NCBI RefSeq assembly: GCF_000337775.1
Contig: NZ_AOLQ01000027.1
Location: forward strand, 1-50,992
Length of the DNA: 50,992 nt
Direction: 5' to 3'
From: Haloarcula vallismortis ATCC 29715
GTDB taxonomy: Archaea > Halobacteriota > Halobacteria > Halobacteriales > Haloarculaceae
Shown one piece after another: positions 1 to 8,379 of the stretch. How positions within the stretch are numbered: position 1 is the first letter of the stretch; each line of letters starts with the position of its first letter. The notes beneath the pieces were generated by a model that was given only the letters and a program-made list of their open reading frames with translations, did no database searches and was not told the origin of the DNA. Position numbers and translations under genes: made by a program.

Positions 1-392
1 CGTATATGAACGACGCTGTGCCAGACGGCTTCTCGGAGGATGAACTCGGATTCAACGTCGCCGCGGGCGGGAGTATGCTCATCAACCCGGCGGGGATAGT
101 CAAGGCCGGTCCGCTGGTCGGTGAGGAGGGGCTTCTGACCGCAGAGTTCCGGGACGACGAACGGCGGGCAACAAAAGCGTACTTCGATGCGATGGGCCAT
201 TACACCCGATGGGACGCAGTCAATTTGTCCATCAGTGATGACACGTTAGCACCGGCACACCCTCGAAAACCCTGTACGGATACAGTCGCTGAAGACAGCT
301 CGCTCTCAGCAGCACGGGCACAAGCAGTCGCCGACGAGTACGACGTTCCTATCGAGGTTGTCGAAGCGGTCGCCGACGAACTGGGTGAGTAA
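1..392 (+). CDS. Nitrilase-family hydrolase, C-terminal part (5' end outside window)
   Basis: This reading frame is already open at the left edge, so only about the last 130 residues are present. It carries the final part of a carbon-nitrogen hydrolase: a GGS-x-L-I-N-P-x-G strand, a following A-G-P-L turn, an acidic segment corresponding to the last core strand, and the closing F-D-A-M-G-H-Y-x-R motif typical of aliphatic nitrilases and cyanide hydratase relatives. The catalytic Glu, Lys and Cys lie upstream and cannot be seen, so nitrilase and amidase cannot be separated. The ATG at base 6 is internal, not the start. After the core there is a tail of about 50 acidic residues that looks like a haloarchaeal extension. 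Confidence 0.75.
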   Translation, partial: YMNDAVPDGFSEDELGFNVAAGGSMLINPAGIVKAGPLVGEEGLLTAEFRDDERRATKAYFDAMGHYTRWDAVNLSISDDTLAPAHPRKPCTDTVAEDSSLSAARAQAVADEYDVPIEVVEAVADELGE

Positions 393-444
393 GGGGTCGT
401 GGCTAGTCCATTTTCGGATGGACTGCTAAACCGTGGTCAAGGAA

Positions 445-612
445 TCACTTATTGTAGCTGTCCGGGATCAACACGACACCGTGGAAGTCAAAGAGGTCGG
501 AAACGACCGACTCAATACGATCGAAATTCGGTGGGAGCGCGACTGCCGGCAGATAGAAATCGTCGTTGGAGAACTTGCCATTCTCTGTAGTCTTGGTCTG
601 TTGGTTACTCAT
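445..612 (-). CDS. Small protein of 55 residues, function unknown
   Basis: An ATG at 612 opens a 55-codon reverse-strand frame ending in TGA at 445. The predicted protein starts with a polar Ser/Thr/Gln/Lys stretch and continues into a compact segment rich in Phe, Asp, Val and Pro (around FDRIESVVSDLFDFHGVVL), which looks like a folded haloarchaeal mini-protein rather than noise. An AT-rich stretch about 30-36 bases upstream could be a TATA element for a leaderless transcript. It lies convergent with the nitrilase. I do not recognise a family. Overlapping forward-strand frames in the same place have basic, non-haloarchaeal composition and look like shadows. Could be spurious. Confidence 0.4.
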   Translation of the reverse strand: MSNQQTKTTENGKFSNDDFYLPAVALPPNFDRIESVVSDLFDFHGVVLIPDSYNK

Positions 613-1018
613 TTCAATACATAATACTCGTTATAGCATACTAAGCTCACTGGTGGATAATTACGGACATTTATTACAGACAATTTTCAATGATTATTGG
701 CACAGATTATCAGTAGAGCCCGTTCGTTTCCCTAGATTGTGTGGATTGAGAACACATAGCATTTGAACCAGCTTCCCCTGGTCTGTTCCCGGAATTGGCT
801 TGATATCTGTTCTCAACGGTGAGAGTGTCCGTTCCTCAGAACGCTCTGGATGGCTTGGATTACAGTCAGATTTATATTTTTGCCCTCGTGTGTGCATCTG
901 TGTATGTAAACATTGACGTGGAGACCCAGCATATACATAGCAACTCACCGATGATGGTGTTCAGCTGTCCAGCTCGAACTGATCTTTGACGCCTCGATAG
1001 CAGTCCCCTCCCCACACA

Positions 1019-1672
1019 ATGTCAATAACGACGAAGATTCACATCGAACACGAACGCCTCGCGCTGGTTCCAACCTTACAGAACCTCGGCGATATAGCCA
1101 TCCGTGTCATCACGCAGGGGAACACCGATCCGGGGTCTACTGTGTTTCCGTTCCTCATCGAGTACCACGACAGGGCGCGACTTGAGGAGATGCTTGATAC
1201 CGACCCGACAGTCCAGAGCTACGAACTTGTCGACTGGACCGACCAGACCGGCATATACTACATCGAACACACTCCTGAAACGAAACTCATCAGCTCCGTC
1301 GTTACCGATGTCAACGGTTTCCTCATCCATACAGAGACAAAGGGCAATGGGTGGCTTGTCCGACTCTTGCTCCCTGACCGCGAAGCGCTCAATACTATCT
1401 GGGAGTATGCAAACGAGAACGATATTTCCCTCGATATTATCGAAATATACGGAAACACGGACACCGGTGGCGAGTCGTCGTATGGATTGACCGATGAACA
1501 GCGGACCGCCCTGACAACTGCGTACGAAAACGGGTATTTCGGAGAACCAAGGGACATCTCGTTGAACGAAGTCGCCGACGAAATCGGACTATCCTCGACA
1601 GCCATGAGCGGCAGACTCCGCCGTGGGATGCGGAACCTCATTGCGGCAACGATAATAGACAGAGAGGACTGA
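1019..1672 (+). CDS. Bacterio-opsin activator (Bat)-type HTH transcriptional regulator
   Basis: A 217-residue protein. Residues about 1-150 form the mixed alpha/beta sensory region common to haloarchaeal Bat-like regulators. Residues about 157-212 are the HTH_10 domain: a G-L-T-D-E-Q-R-x-A-L opening, a Y-F-x-x-P-R-x-I-S-L-N-E-V-A-D-E-I-G-L-S helix-turn-helix and a final L-R-R-G-x-R-N-L-I helix. Family members act as cytoplasmic DNA-binding regulators, and their ligand is generally unknown. It stands alone, downstream of the nitrilase and upstream of a convergent small membrane gene, so the target genes cannot be deduced. No PAS or GAF domain is visible. The ATG at 1019 gives the normal length for short members. 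Confidence 0.85.
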   Translation: MSITTKIHIEHERLALVPTLQNLGDIAIRVITQGNTDPGSTVFPFLIEYHDRARLEEMLDTDPTVQSYELVDWTDQTGIYYIEHTPETKLISSVVTDVNGFLIHTETKGNGWLVRLLLPDREALNTIWEYANENDISLDIIEIYGNTDTGGESSYGLTDEQRTALTTAYENGYFGEPRDISLNEVADEIGLSSTAMSGRLRRGMRNLIAATIIDRED

Positions 1673-1847
1673 GCTCGCAGGTCGGATATTGGCGAGTGTT
1701 CGGAGGGTGTTCCTCCTTGCGTTTCAAGTTTCAATCTCAGCTGGTGACATCGAATCGCATTTGAAAACGGATTGTACGATTTATCTATGAAGCGTGGCGA
1801 AGAGAGATGTCTTCTGCCGGATAGTATATCTCATTCACCGTCAAAAG

Positions 1848-2123
1848 CTACTTCGATTGCCCACTCGAATCCTTTTGACGATAGACTGGCCGTAGGGCTG
1901 TCGCGTCCTTGTTGTATCCCAACCACACGCTCAACGCCGTCGCGGCGAAGATGAGATACACAGGGAACAGGAGGACGAGCACGTATCCAGCAAACAATGG
2001 AGTCAGAACGTCTAGCCAGTACAGAGCCGCGATTCCAGCGAGCCCACCGACAGCGCTCGCGACAATTCCCAGGCGAAACGCCTGAGCAGCGGCGGGCCCG
2101 GGCGACAGGTGAATCGTATCCAT
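1848..2123 (-). CDS. Small membrane protein with two transmembrane segments
   Basis: Predicted 91 residues from the ATG at 2123. Two hydrophobic stretches are clear: about residues 17-36 (Val, Ala, Gly, Ile rich) and 42-65 (Leu, Val, Phe rich), followed by a charged cytoplasmic-looking tail with several Lys, Arg and Asp. The layout matches the many uncharacterised two-helix haloarchaeal membrane proteins. An in-frame upstream ATG at 2150 would add nine residues, and the TATA-like stretch just upstream of 2123 makes the exact start uncertain. It is transcribed away from the dihydrofolate reductase gene, so the two share the 2124-2374 interval as a divergent promoter region. Function unknown. 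Confidence 0.6.
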   Translation of the reverse strand: MDTIHLSPGPAAAQAFRLGIVASAVGGLAGIAALYWLDVLTPLFAGYVLVLLFPVYLIFAATALSVWLGYNKDATALRPVYRQKDSSGQSK

Positions 2124-2342
2124 GCAACATTTTATATGGCTGACCCTCATAAGTGGCGCGCGAAATACGCTATCATGGTCCGAGCTAGCACTGGAGTAAC
2201 AACATCTTACCCACCCGGTCGCATGCGCCGCAGGTACGATACCCGAGAGCAACCGTTCGTCCCCCGCTCTGTGCCTCCAATTCGGGCAGCGGGACTGATA
2301 TGCGAATTGCGGGCGGTGGCCCCACTCGTCGACTGGGACGGA

Positions 2343-2350
2343 GTTATTAC
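2343..2350 (+). promoter_or_regulatory. TATA-like box upstream of dihydrofolate reductase
   Basis: GTTATTAC lies 25-32 bases upstream of the ATG at 2375, the spacing expected for a leaderless haloarchaeal transcript. This supports 2375 over the in-frame codon further upstream at 2300, which would lie before the box. Confidence 0.45.
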
Positions 2351-2374
2351 CAGCAGCGCGGCAAAGAGCTATGT

Positions 2375-2872
2375 ATGAAACTCTCTGTGATCGCCGCCGT
2401 CGCAGCTAATGGCGTGATCGGCGCTGGCGGCGACGTTCCGTGGCAGTATCCCGAAGACCTGACACACTTCAAACAGACAACAGTCGGTCATCCCGTGATT
2501 ATGGGGCGGCGGACCTTCGAAAGTATTCGGCGTGACCTTGGTGGCCCGCTACCGAAGCGACTGAACATCGTCTTGACCACGACACCGAGCCAGCTTCCCG
2601 ACAGTGTCACGGCCGTTACCTCGACAACGACGGCGTTGGCAGAAGCGGCCGACAGTGGTGCATCTCTGACGTACGTTATCGGCGGGGCGACGGTGTACGA
2701 GCAGTTTCTTCCACAGGCCGACGAGTTGCTTCTGACCGAACTAACAGCATCCTTCGATGGCGATACGGTCTTCCCGACGGTCGACTGGTCGTGCTGGACG
2801 GAGACCGACCGAACGACACACAGCGAGTTCGCTATCGTGAAATACACGCGAACCAGCAGTCCATCGGACTAA
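2375..2872 (+). CDS. folA: Dihydrofolate reductase
   Basis: Reduces dihydrofolate to tetrahydrofolate with NADPH in the cytoplasm. The 165 residues match the usual 160-residue length. Visible signatures are the N-terminal strand and Met20-type loop (A-A-N-G-V-I-G near residues 9-15, then V-P-W), the [14 protein letters not shown] cofactor motif, and Y-V-I-G-G-A-x-V-Y near residue 110. The ATG at 2375 starts the first strand directly. Haloarchaea often carry two such genes (hdrA and hdrB), and which one this is cannot be decided here. It heads a neighbourhood full of tetrahydrofolate enzymes, so it probably maintains the folate pool used by the oxidases and MetF further on. Confidence 0.93.
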   Translation: MKLSVIAAVAANGVIGAGGDVPWQYPEDLTHFKQTTVGHPVIMGRRTFESIRRDLGGPLPKRLNIVLTTTPSQLPDSVTAVTSTTTALAEAADSGASLTYVIGGATVYEQFLPQADELLLTELTASFDGDTVFPTVDWSCWTETDRTTHSEFAIVKYTRTSSPSD

Positions 2873-3109
2873 TAGATAACTGAACAGTCACAGCGATTGC
2901 ACAGTCGTGTTTTGTATTGACCGTCTCGTACCACAGTGACCAGTCTTGATCGAGTCATACGCTTACGCACTCTGATGAAAATTCATGCTCAAGAGCCCTA
3001 ACACAGCGACTCAGAGCATCGCTGCTGCCAGTCAACTCTACCCCGCATATAAATCCCAGAAGCAAGTAACAGTATCTTTTATTAGTATTTCACATCTTCT
3101 TTCAGAGGC

Positions 3110-4486
3110 ATGAGCGGTAACGAGGAACACCCTAACTATCCCAGTGTCGACCAGTCAGATCGGACAGTCCCCCGTAACCTCCGCCAGACTGGTGACCCCA
3201 ACATCGAGATGTTGGTGTCAACGCGCGTTCGAAAATCCCCGTTCTTCCACAAGTCTTTCAATGAGGAGGGGGCCTGGCGAGCGACCGTCTACAACCGCCT
3301 CTATCACCCGCGCGGCCTCATCGAACCCGAAGACGGCGGCGTGATGAAGGAATACGACGCACTGACTAACACCGTCACCCTCTGGGACGTCGCCGTAGAG
3401 CGCCAGATCCGTGTCAAGGGTCCAGACGCCGAGGCGCTGACGAACTACGTTGTCACGCGTGACGTGACGGGCATGGACGCTATGGACGGGAAGTACGTCA
3501 TCCTCTGTAACGAGGACGGCGGCGTCCTGAACGACCCCGTTCTGCTGCGTCCCGAGGAAGACGAGTTCTGGTTCTCTATTTCAGATTCGACGCTGATGCA
3601 GTGGCTACAGGGCGTCAACGTCGACAACGAATTCGACGTCGAAATCGACGAAATCGACGTCGCACCGATGCAGATTCAGGGCCCGAGGGCGCTCGACGTG
3701 ATGGTCGACGTCGTCGGCGACGAGGTCAAAGACGTCCCGTACTACGGCCTGATGGACGCCGAAATCAACGGTGCCGACGTGCTCATCAGCCAGACCGGCT
3801 TCTCCGGCGAGAAAGGGTTCGAGATCTACGTCCGAAACGCTCACGAGGACGCCGAGAAGGTGTGGGACCCCGTCATGGCATCGGTTAAAGACCACGACGG
3901 CCGCCAGATCGCACCGGGACACCACCGCCGGATTGCTGCCGGCATCATGTCCTGGGGTCAGGATCTGGACCACGAGACCTCGCCGTTCCAGGTCAACCTC
4001 GGCTACCACGTCCCCGACGACAAGGAGGCCGACTACATCGGTAAAGAGGTTCTCGAAGAGCAGAAAGAACAGATCGAGAACGGCAACTACCCGTTCGAGC
4101 ACAAGCTCATCGGCCTGAAGATCGCCGGCGAGCCGATCCGCGACTACGCCCCCGACTTCTGGCTCATCTCTGACCCGGACACGGGCGAGGAATGTGGCTA
4201 CCTCACCTCTCCGTGGTGGAACCCGGACCTGGAGACCAACATCGGCATGGGCTTTGTCCCGGCTGAGAAGATTGAGGAAGTCACCGACACGCCGCTCAAC
4301 GACGAAATCTACGACGAGGAACTGGATCTGGAGTTCCGGGTTCACCTCCCCGACGAGTACGCCGAGGAACCCGGCGAACCGGTGTTCGCCACCGCCGCGA
4401 AGGTGCCGTTCAAGGAGTCCGTCAATCCAAGCGCCCGTGAGCAGGCGAAGCTCAACGCTCGGAAAGAAGCCGAAAGCGACGACTAA
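3110..4486 (+). CDS. GcvT-fold, DmdA-like THF-dependent methyltransferase/demethylase
   Basis: A 458-residue protein of the glycine cleavage T / DmdA superfamily. After about 70 N-terminal residues come the folate-binding fold landmarks: L-W-D-V-A-V-E-R-Q near residue 93, N-D-P-V near 142, a W-F-S-I-S-D-S segment, Q-G-P-R-A near 190, a G-F-S-G-E-K-G-F-E-I-Y strand near 230, and a C-terminal beta-barrel. WDV-ERQ, NDP and the F-W-x-S-I-x-D pattern resemble DmdA, which moves a methyl group from dimethylsulfoniopropionate to THF giving 5-methyl-THF. It is longer than DmdA (about 370). It has no FAD domain, so it is not an oxidase by itself. A MetF-type gene lies convergently downstream and could oxidise the product. 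The substrate is inference. Confidence 0.75.
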   Translation: MSGNEEHPNYPSVDQSDRTVPRNLRQTGDPNIEMLVSTRVRKSPFFHKSFNEEGAWRATVYNRLYHPRGLIEPEDGGVMKEYDALTNTVTLWDVAVERQIRVKGPDAEALTNYVVTRDVTGMDAMDGKYVILCNEDGGVLNDPVLLRPEEDEFWFSISDSTLMQWLQGVNVDNEFDVEIDEIDVAPMQIQGPRALDVMVDVVGDEVKDVPYYGLMDAEINGADVLISQTGFSGEKGFEIYVRNAHEDAEKVWDPVMASVKDHDGRQIAPGHHRRIAAGIMSWGQDLDHETSPFQVNLGYHVPDDKEADYIGKEVLEEQKEQIENGNYPFEHKLIGLKIAGEPIRDYAPDFWLISDPDTGEECGYLTSPWWNPDLETNIGMGFVPAEKIEEVTDTPLNDEIYDEELDLEFRVHLPDEYAEEPGEPVFATAAKVPFKESVNPSAREQAKLNARKEAESDD

Positions 4487-4779
4487 CCCCTCACTCCGCC
4501 TGTCCCAGCCGCCGGCGAACCTCCCTGCCGTCCGCCGTTTATTCCCCCGATTGCCGTTCCCAGTTTCCACTGCTGTTGTCGTCGGGCTATGTCGTTCTCA
4601 CACGTTGATCAGTCCACAGTTCTGTGACCGTCCAGGTGTGCTTGGGGGAATATCGACGCAGTTTCTTGCTGGACTCCGATGGGAATCATTTAGCCACAGC
4701 AACGCTGGCTGACAGAGGGCATTTCGGCCGAAAACAGACCTTGTCGGTGGGTGTCCCGAGTCTAGTCGAACAGTTGGGT

Positions 4780-5640
4780 TCAGGAGTCGAGACGCTTGTG
4801 CCGCCACTGCTCCGTGTCAGGCGTTTGATTGAAGGTGTAGATGTGAACGCCGCGGATGTTGTACTCGTTGTCCCCGACGTATGGCGCAAGACCGTCGATG
4901 AGTTCGTCTGGTTCGTAGGTCCCCCGGGAGCCGACGAGTTGCTTGACGAACCCGAGGATGCCCGTCGTCTTCCTGAGGAATTTGATCGAGTCACCGACGC
5001 CGACTTTCTGGGATATCTGCATCAGTCGCTGGTAGTTCATTACCCCTGGGATACCGACTTCGACCGGGAGTTCGATACCGCGACCGCGGATATCTTCGAC
5101 CCACTCTAACACGGCATCCGGGTCGTAACAGAGCTGCGTGACGATGTACGTCGCGTACGGTGCTTTCTGGGCCATCGACTCCGCCAGCGTCTCGTCGTCG
5201 ATGAAGTCGTGGCCCTCGGGGTAGCCAGTGATGCCGACTTCTTCGAACGTGTACTCGGTCTCTGCGAGCGCTTCAAGCATATCGAGAGCTGACTCGTACT
5301 CACCGGCCGGCTCTTCGCGGTCGCCGCCCGGGACGAAGATGTCCGTGATGCCTGCCTGTTCCAGTCGCTCGGCTATTGCTTCGAGTTGCTCCCAGTCTTC
5401 CACGTAGCGGGCTGCGACATGTGGCACGACGTCGTACCCCATTGCAGCGGCTTGCTCTGTCTTTTCGACGGTCTTCTCGATGCCGAGCTGTGGCGAGGTC
5501 GTAATTGCAATCGTCGCGTCGTTAGGAAGGTGGGTAATCTCCTCGTCGAAGCTCTCGAACGGCATCAGTTCGAACCGAGCGCTCGTCAGCAGCGTCTGGA
5601 CACCTTGACTGTCTGAGACTGCACGAGTTCCGAGGGCCAT
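4780..5640 (-). CDS. metF: Methylenetetrahydrofolate reductase (MetF type)
   Basis: Interconverts 5,10-methylene-THF and 5-methyl-THF using a flavin cofactor. The 286 residues fit single-domain MetF. Seen in order: a R-F-E-L-M-P-F-E-S-F opening that takes the place of the family's S-F-E-F-F-P and keeps a Glu, V-P-H-V-A-A-R near residue 72 (flavin pocket), I-F-V-P-G-G-D near 103, G-I-T-G-Y-P-E-G-H near 138, and Y-I-V-T-Q-L-C-Y-D near 165. The gene is transcribed towards the DmdA-like gene with about 290 bases between their ends. Its promoter box matches that of the regulator gene just upstream. It may serve methionine synthesis or, running in reverse, oxidation of methyl-THF. Confidence 0.85.
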   Translation of the reverse strand: MALGTRAVSDSQGVQTLLTSARFELMPFESFDEEITHLPNDATIAITTSPQLGIEKTVEKTEQAAAMGYDVVPHVAARYVEDWEQLEAIAERLEQAGITDIFVPGGDREEPAGEYESALDMLEALAETEYTFEEVGITGYPEGHDFIDDETLAESMAQKAPYATYIVTQLCYDPDAVLEWVEDIRGRGIELPVEVGIPGVMNYQRLMQISQKVGVGDSIKFLRKTTGILGFVKQLVGSRGTYEPDELIDGLAPYVGDNEYNIRGVHIYTFNQTPDTEQWRHKRLDS

Positions 5641-5690
5641 GTGTTGTCATATATAAGACGTACCCGTACTTTTCTCTGTGGGTGGGGCAT

Positions 5691-5705
5691 CGAACCCATT
5701 TATAA
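5691..5705 (-). promoter_or_regulatory. Promoter box of metF, identical to that at 6972-6986
   Basis: Read on the reverse strand this is TTATAAATGGGTTCG, a good TATA element with a 3' extension. Its outer edge is 65 bases upstream of the metF ATG, implying an untranslated leader of about 40 bases. The same 15 bases occur at the same distance ahead of the neighbouring regulator gene. Confidence 0.6.
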
Positions 5706-5718
5706 GAACCTGCTAGCA

Positions 5719-6921
5719 TCACGCGCTATGTGGCGTGCACTGTCGGATTCGACTCGCTACTGTCCTGTATGAGACAGCTTGGTCCGATTCGTCTGCGAGT
5801 CGACGCAGGACGAGGTCTAACAGATTGAGTTCCTCCAGCAGGTCCCGGGCCTGGCTGCGGTCAAGCCCCAGACATCGCTGTACTTCGTACACCGTATCCG
5901 ACTCGACGACCGCGTCGGCAACGTCTTGCAGTTGGACAGCAGGTGGGAGCCCAATTCCGTCAGTGACCAGTTGCTCGTCGGGAAGCTCTCCGACGGACTC
6001 TTCGGCGGACCCGGCTGATTCTGCGGAAACAGGCTCGACCGTAGTGACCTGTTCGTCCCCGTCTATAGCTCCGGACTGGTCTGCGCCCTCGTTCGAGGCA
6101 GCTGATTCAGTCGACGGTTCTTCCTCGCCGTCATCGGAGGTATTGTACGTGTTCGGGACGTGGATGTCCGCTTCGATCATGTACCGTCGGACAGTCTCGG
6201 AGGAGACGTCCATCTGTATTTTTTCAGCGATTTCTCTGAAGTTGTCGCAGTCGTCGTACAGGGTTTGCAGGTAATCAGTGTCCTCATACGGTGGCACGGA
6301 GTCGTCGCGGACGGCTGCGTATGGGTCGGATTCGGAGTCGGTGTCGCGACCGGAGGGCGTATCGGCCGTAGACGCGTCATCTGGCTGTGGGCCTTCTTTT
6401 GAACCACTATCTCCGTCGCTGACAGACTCTGCAGTCGAGACGGCCGACCCGTCGGACGGAGGACTGTCACCCTCGGCGGTATCGGCCGAACGCGATCCGG
6501 TAACTGTCGCTATGTCGCTAGAGCCAGCCTGTTCAGGTCCACAGTCCGCGCTGGCTACCCCGTCTGACGCGGCCGTGGCGTCGATTGTCAGATCTACTCT
6601 CAGGAGTAAGCCATCGTCGGTGACCGTTGCCGAGGCGTCACATATTGACAGTGAGATACCGGATGTCGACGGGAGGTCGGTAGCCGGTGGTGAGAACGTG
6701 ACTTCGAGGTCACCAGTATCGGTCAGCCTCGCCGTCTCCGGTGTGAGACCCGTATCAGCGCCGCCACCGGAACGCAGGGAGACCGGCATGGCCACCGTCA
6801 CATCGAGGACTGCATCACCGGTGCCGGCAGGCGATGCTTCGACGGTCTTGATGGACCGGCCGCGGGATTCGTACGCATCGATAACTTCCGCGAGCGCCGT
6901 GAAAGCGGTGTGGAGTCCCAT
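5719..6921 (-). CDS. Putative DNA-binding regulator with long acidic linker
   Basis: A 400-residue acidic protein that I cannot assign to a named family. Residues 1-115 look folded. About 116-210 is a low-complexity linker rich in Ser, Asp, Thr, Gly and Ala. About 215-256 (Y-L-Q-T-L-Y-D-D-C through Y-M-I-E-A-D-I) looks like a helix-turn-helix: a helix with F-R-E-I-A-E-K-I, a turn, and S-S-E-T-V-R-R-Y as recognition helix. A second Ser/Glu-rich linker follows, then a C-terminal helical domain (about 325-385) with another HTH-like arrangement (V-Q-R-C-L-G-L-D-R-S-Q-A-R-D-L-L). It sits directly upstream of metF in the same direction and shares its promoter box, so it may regulate the C1 genes. 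That role is inference. Confidence 0.6.
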   Translation of the reverse strand: MGLHTAFTALAEVIDAYESRGRSIKTVEASPAGTGDAVLDVTVAMPVSLRSGGGADTGLTPETARLTDTGDLEVTFSPPATDLPSTSGISLSICDASATVTDDGLLLRVDLTIDATAASDGVASADCGPEQAGSSDIATVTGSRSADTAEGDSPPSDGSAVSTAESVSDGDSGSKEGPQPDDASTADTPSGRDTDSESDPYAAVRDDSVPPYEDTDYLQTLYDDCDNFREIAEKIQMDVSSETVRRYMIEADIHVPNTYNTSDDGEEEPSTESAASNEGADQSGAIDGDEQVTTVEPVSAESAGSAEESVGELPDEQLVTDGIGLPPAVQLQDVADAVVESDTVYEVQRCLGLDRSQARDLLEELNLLDLVLRRLADESDQAVSYRTVASRIRQCTPHSA

Positions 6922-6971
6922 GTTATTGAGTGACTATGACACGTTATGGTGTAGAGATAGGTGTGGAATAC

Positions 6972-6986
6972 CGAACCCATTTATAA
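6972..6986 (-). promoter_or_regulatory. Promoter box of the putative regulator, identical to that of metF
   Basis: TTATAAATGGGTTCG on the reverse strand, with its outer edge 65 bases upstream of the ATG at 6921. Sequence and spacing are the same as upstream of metF, whereas the leaders between box and start are otherwise different. Confidence 0.6.
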
Positions 6987-7059
6987 ACGCCCGCAAAACT
7001 GCGGCCATCACCACACGTCTGACACAGCACTCATCGGTGAGCCACCGGACATGTGCCGG

Positions 7060-8016
7060 TCATCCCGGTGTCGCGATACCCGCAAGCCGCTCTCCTTTCA
7101 CGACGACGGACTCCCTAGCAATCGAGAACACCACTCCTCGTTCTGTCGCCGAAACGACCTGTTGTTGCTCGAAGGCGGCTGGTTCGTACACAGTCCCCAG
7201 TCGCTCCCCGGCGTCGACAGTGTCGCCGACGGCGATATCCGGGCGAGATTCGAACAGTCCCGATTCTGACGCGGTGACTGGCTCGGCATCGTTTCGGAGT
7301 ATCGTCTGCGAAGCTCTTGACTCGGGGTCTTCCGGGAGGACTCCACACTCGCACAGAAGATTCTGCATTCCGTCGACACCCGCTGCAACCGCGTCCTGTG
7401 CAATCCGACGACTGTTCGATAGTTCCGCAGTGATAACCGGAATCCCGGCGGCCGAAGCCGCAGCCCGGAACGTCTTGCCGGACCCGTCGTCATCTGTGTC
7501 CTCGGGTGCGTCGGTGAGCCTGTAAGAAGTGCCGAACGCTTCGGCGAGGCGCTCGGCGGCCGGATCATCTGCTCGACATCGGACGTGTTCCAGCATATCT
7601 GCCGTACCGGTGTGGAGGTCGACCGCCGCGTCGGCATCGTTGACGAGCTCCCACAGCCGAGCGGCGAACTGCTCCTGTAAGCTTCCCTGCTCGTTGCCCG
7701 GCCACACGCGGTTCAGGTTCGGGTTCATCACGTCGTACTCCCCCGGAGTCATGTAGGATCGGTGATCGAACGCGAGCTGGTTTACCACCGGGACAACGAC
7801 GACCGTTCCTGCGATGACCGCGTCAATCAGGCGGTCGTGGAGCCGCCGTAACGCGGCTGGGCCGTTGAGTTCGATGCCGTGTTGCGCCGCCTGAATATAC
7901 ACAGTCGGTCCGGAACCGCCGACATACCGGTGGACCGTCACAGACACGTCTCGTCCCGACGGTAATCGTCCGATCTGACGGTCAGCCGTCGTGTGCGTCA
8001 CGGGCGCGTAGTCCAT
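7060..8016 (-). CDS. Succinylglutamate desuccinylase/aspartoacylase-family zinc amidohydrolase
   Basis: A 318-residue cytoplasmic metallohydrolase. Zinc-ligand positions are visible: Q-H-G-I-E with H46 and E49, and D-L-H-T-G with H135. An N-P-N-L-N-R-V-W-P-G segment near residue 98 matches the family's substrate-carboxylate site, and the C-terminal part (about 250-318) is the usual small beta domain. Enzymes of this family remove acyl groups from N-acyl amino acids. One branch, DoeB, deacetylates N-acetyl-diaminobutyrate during ectoine breakdown, so a compatible-solute role is possible next to the betaine genes. The substrate cannot be read from sequence. It is divergent from the first oxidase gene across a 363-base spacer. 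Confidence 0.8.
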   Translation of the reverse strand: MDYAPVTHTTADRQIGRLPSGRDVSVTVHRYVGGSGPTVYIQAAQHGIELNGPAALRRLHDRLIDAVIAGTVVVVPVVNQLAFDHRSYMTPGEYDVMNPNLNRVWPGNEQGSLQEQFAARLWELVNDADAAVDLHTGTADMLEHVRCRADDPAAERLAEAFGTSYRLTDAPEDTDDDGSGKTFRAAASAAGIPVITAELSNSRRIAQDAVAAGVDGMQNLLCECGVLPEDPESRASQTILRNDAEPVTASESGLFESRPDIAVGDTVDAGERLGTVYEPAAFEQQQVVSATERGVVFSIARESVVVKGERLAGIATPG

Positions 8017-8379
8017 ACTAAGGCCCGACGGTGCGCAGACAAAAGCGCTGGGAGTAGGCGCTGTGCCGGCCCAGATAGGACGGTGCTGTGATTGTCTCTG
8101 GACGGTAGCGCTGGCTGTTACGCCGCCGCTGGTGTGAAAGCACTACAGGGAACACGTCATGATGGGCTGTTAACACATAACGTGACAGCACAATCGGGCC
8201 GTTGGAAGCGACTGCGAATCTCTGAACAGCGGCGACAATCCCTGCAGGGGACGCAAATGTATTAACAATGGTACTCCTGTTATTCTGAAACACTACGTGA
8301 CAATTCCATTTCAGGTTGCAAAGGAGACGGACCAGGCGGTAACTATATTGCCACGCCATAGCACGTTTTACCCAGAGTC
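8017..8379. promoter_or_regulatory. Divergent intergenic region between aspartoacylase-like gene and first oxidase
   Basis: 363 bases with no credible gene. An AT-rich TATATT lies about 31-36 bases before the ATG at 8380 and is the likely promoter of the oxidase. Further AT-rich stretches near 8260-8310 could hold regulator sites. The reverse-strand frame across it has an unlikely Arg/Ser/Cys-rich composition. Confidence 0.4.

Noticed and set aside
694-948. An 84-codon reverse frame before the Bat-type regulator
   Set aside because: Cys/His/Pro-rich and not acidic, unlike haloarchaeal proteins, and lies in the probable promoter region.
3605-4570. A 321-codon reverse frame opposite the DmdA-like gene
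   Set aside because: Hydrophobic and Arg/Val repetitive translation with no family features, antisense to a well-supported gene.
6278-7525. A 415-codon forward frame across the regulator and aspartoacylase-like genes
   Set aside because: It spans two reverse-strand genes and the promoter between them, and is Ser/Pro/Arg rich.
8018-8359. A 113-codon reverse frame in the oxidase promoter region
   Set aside because: Rich in Arg, Cys and Tyr with no acidic bias. It overlaps the likely promoter and begins one base after the start of the aspartoacylase-like gene.
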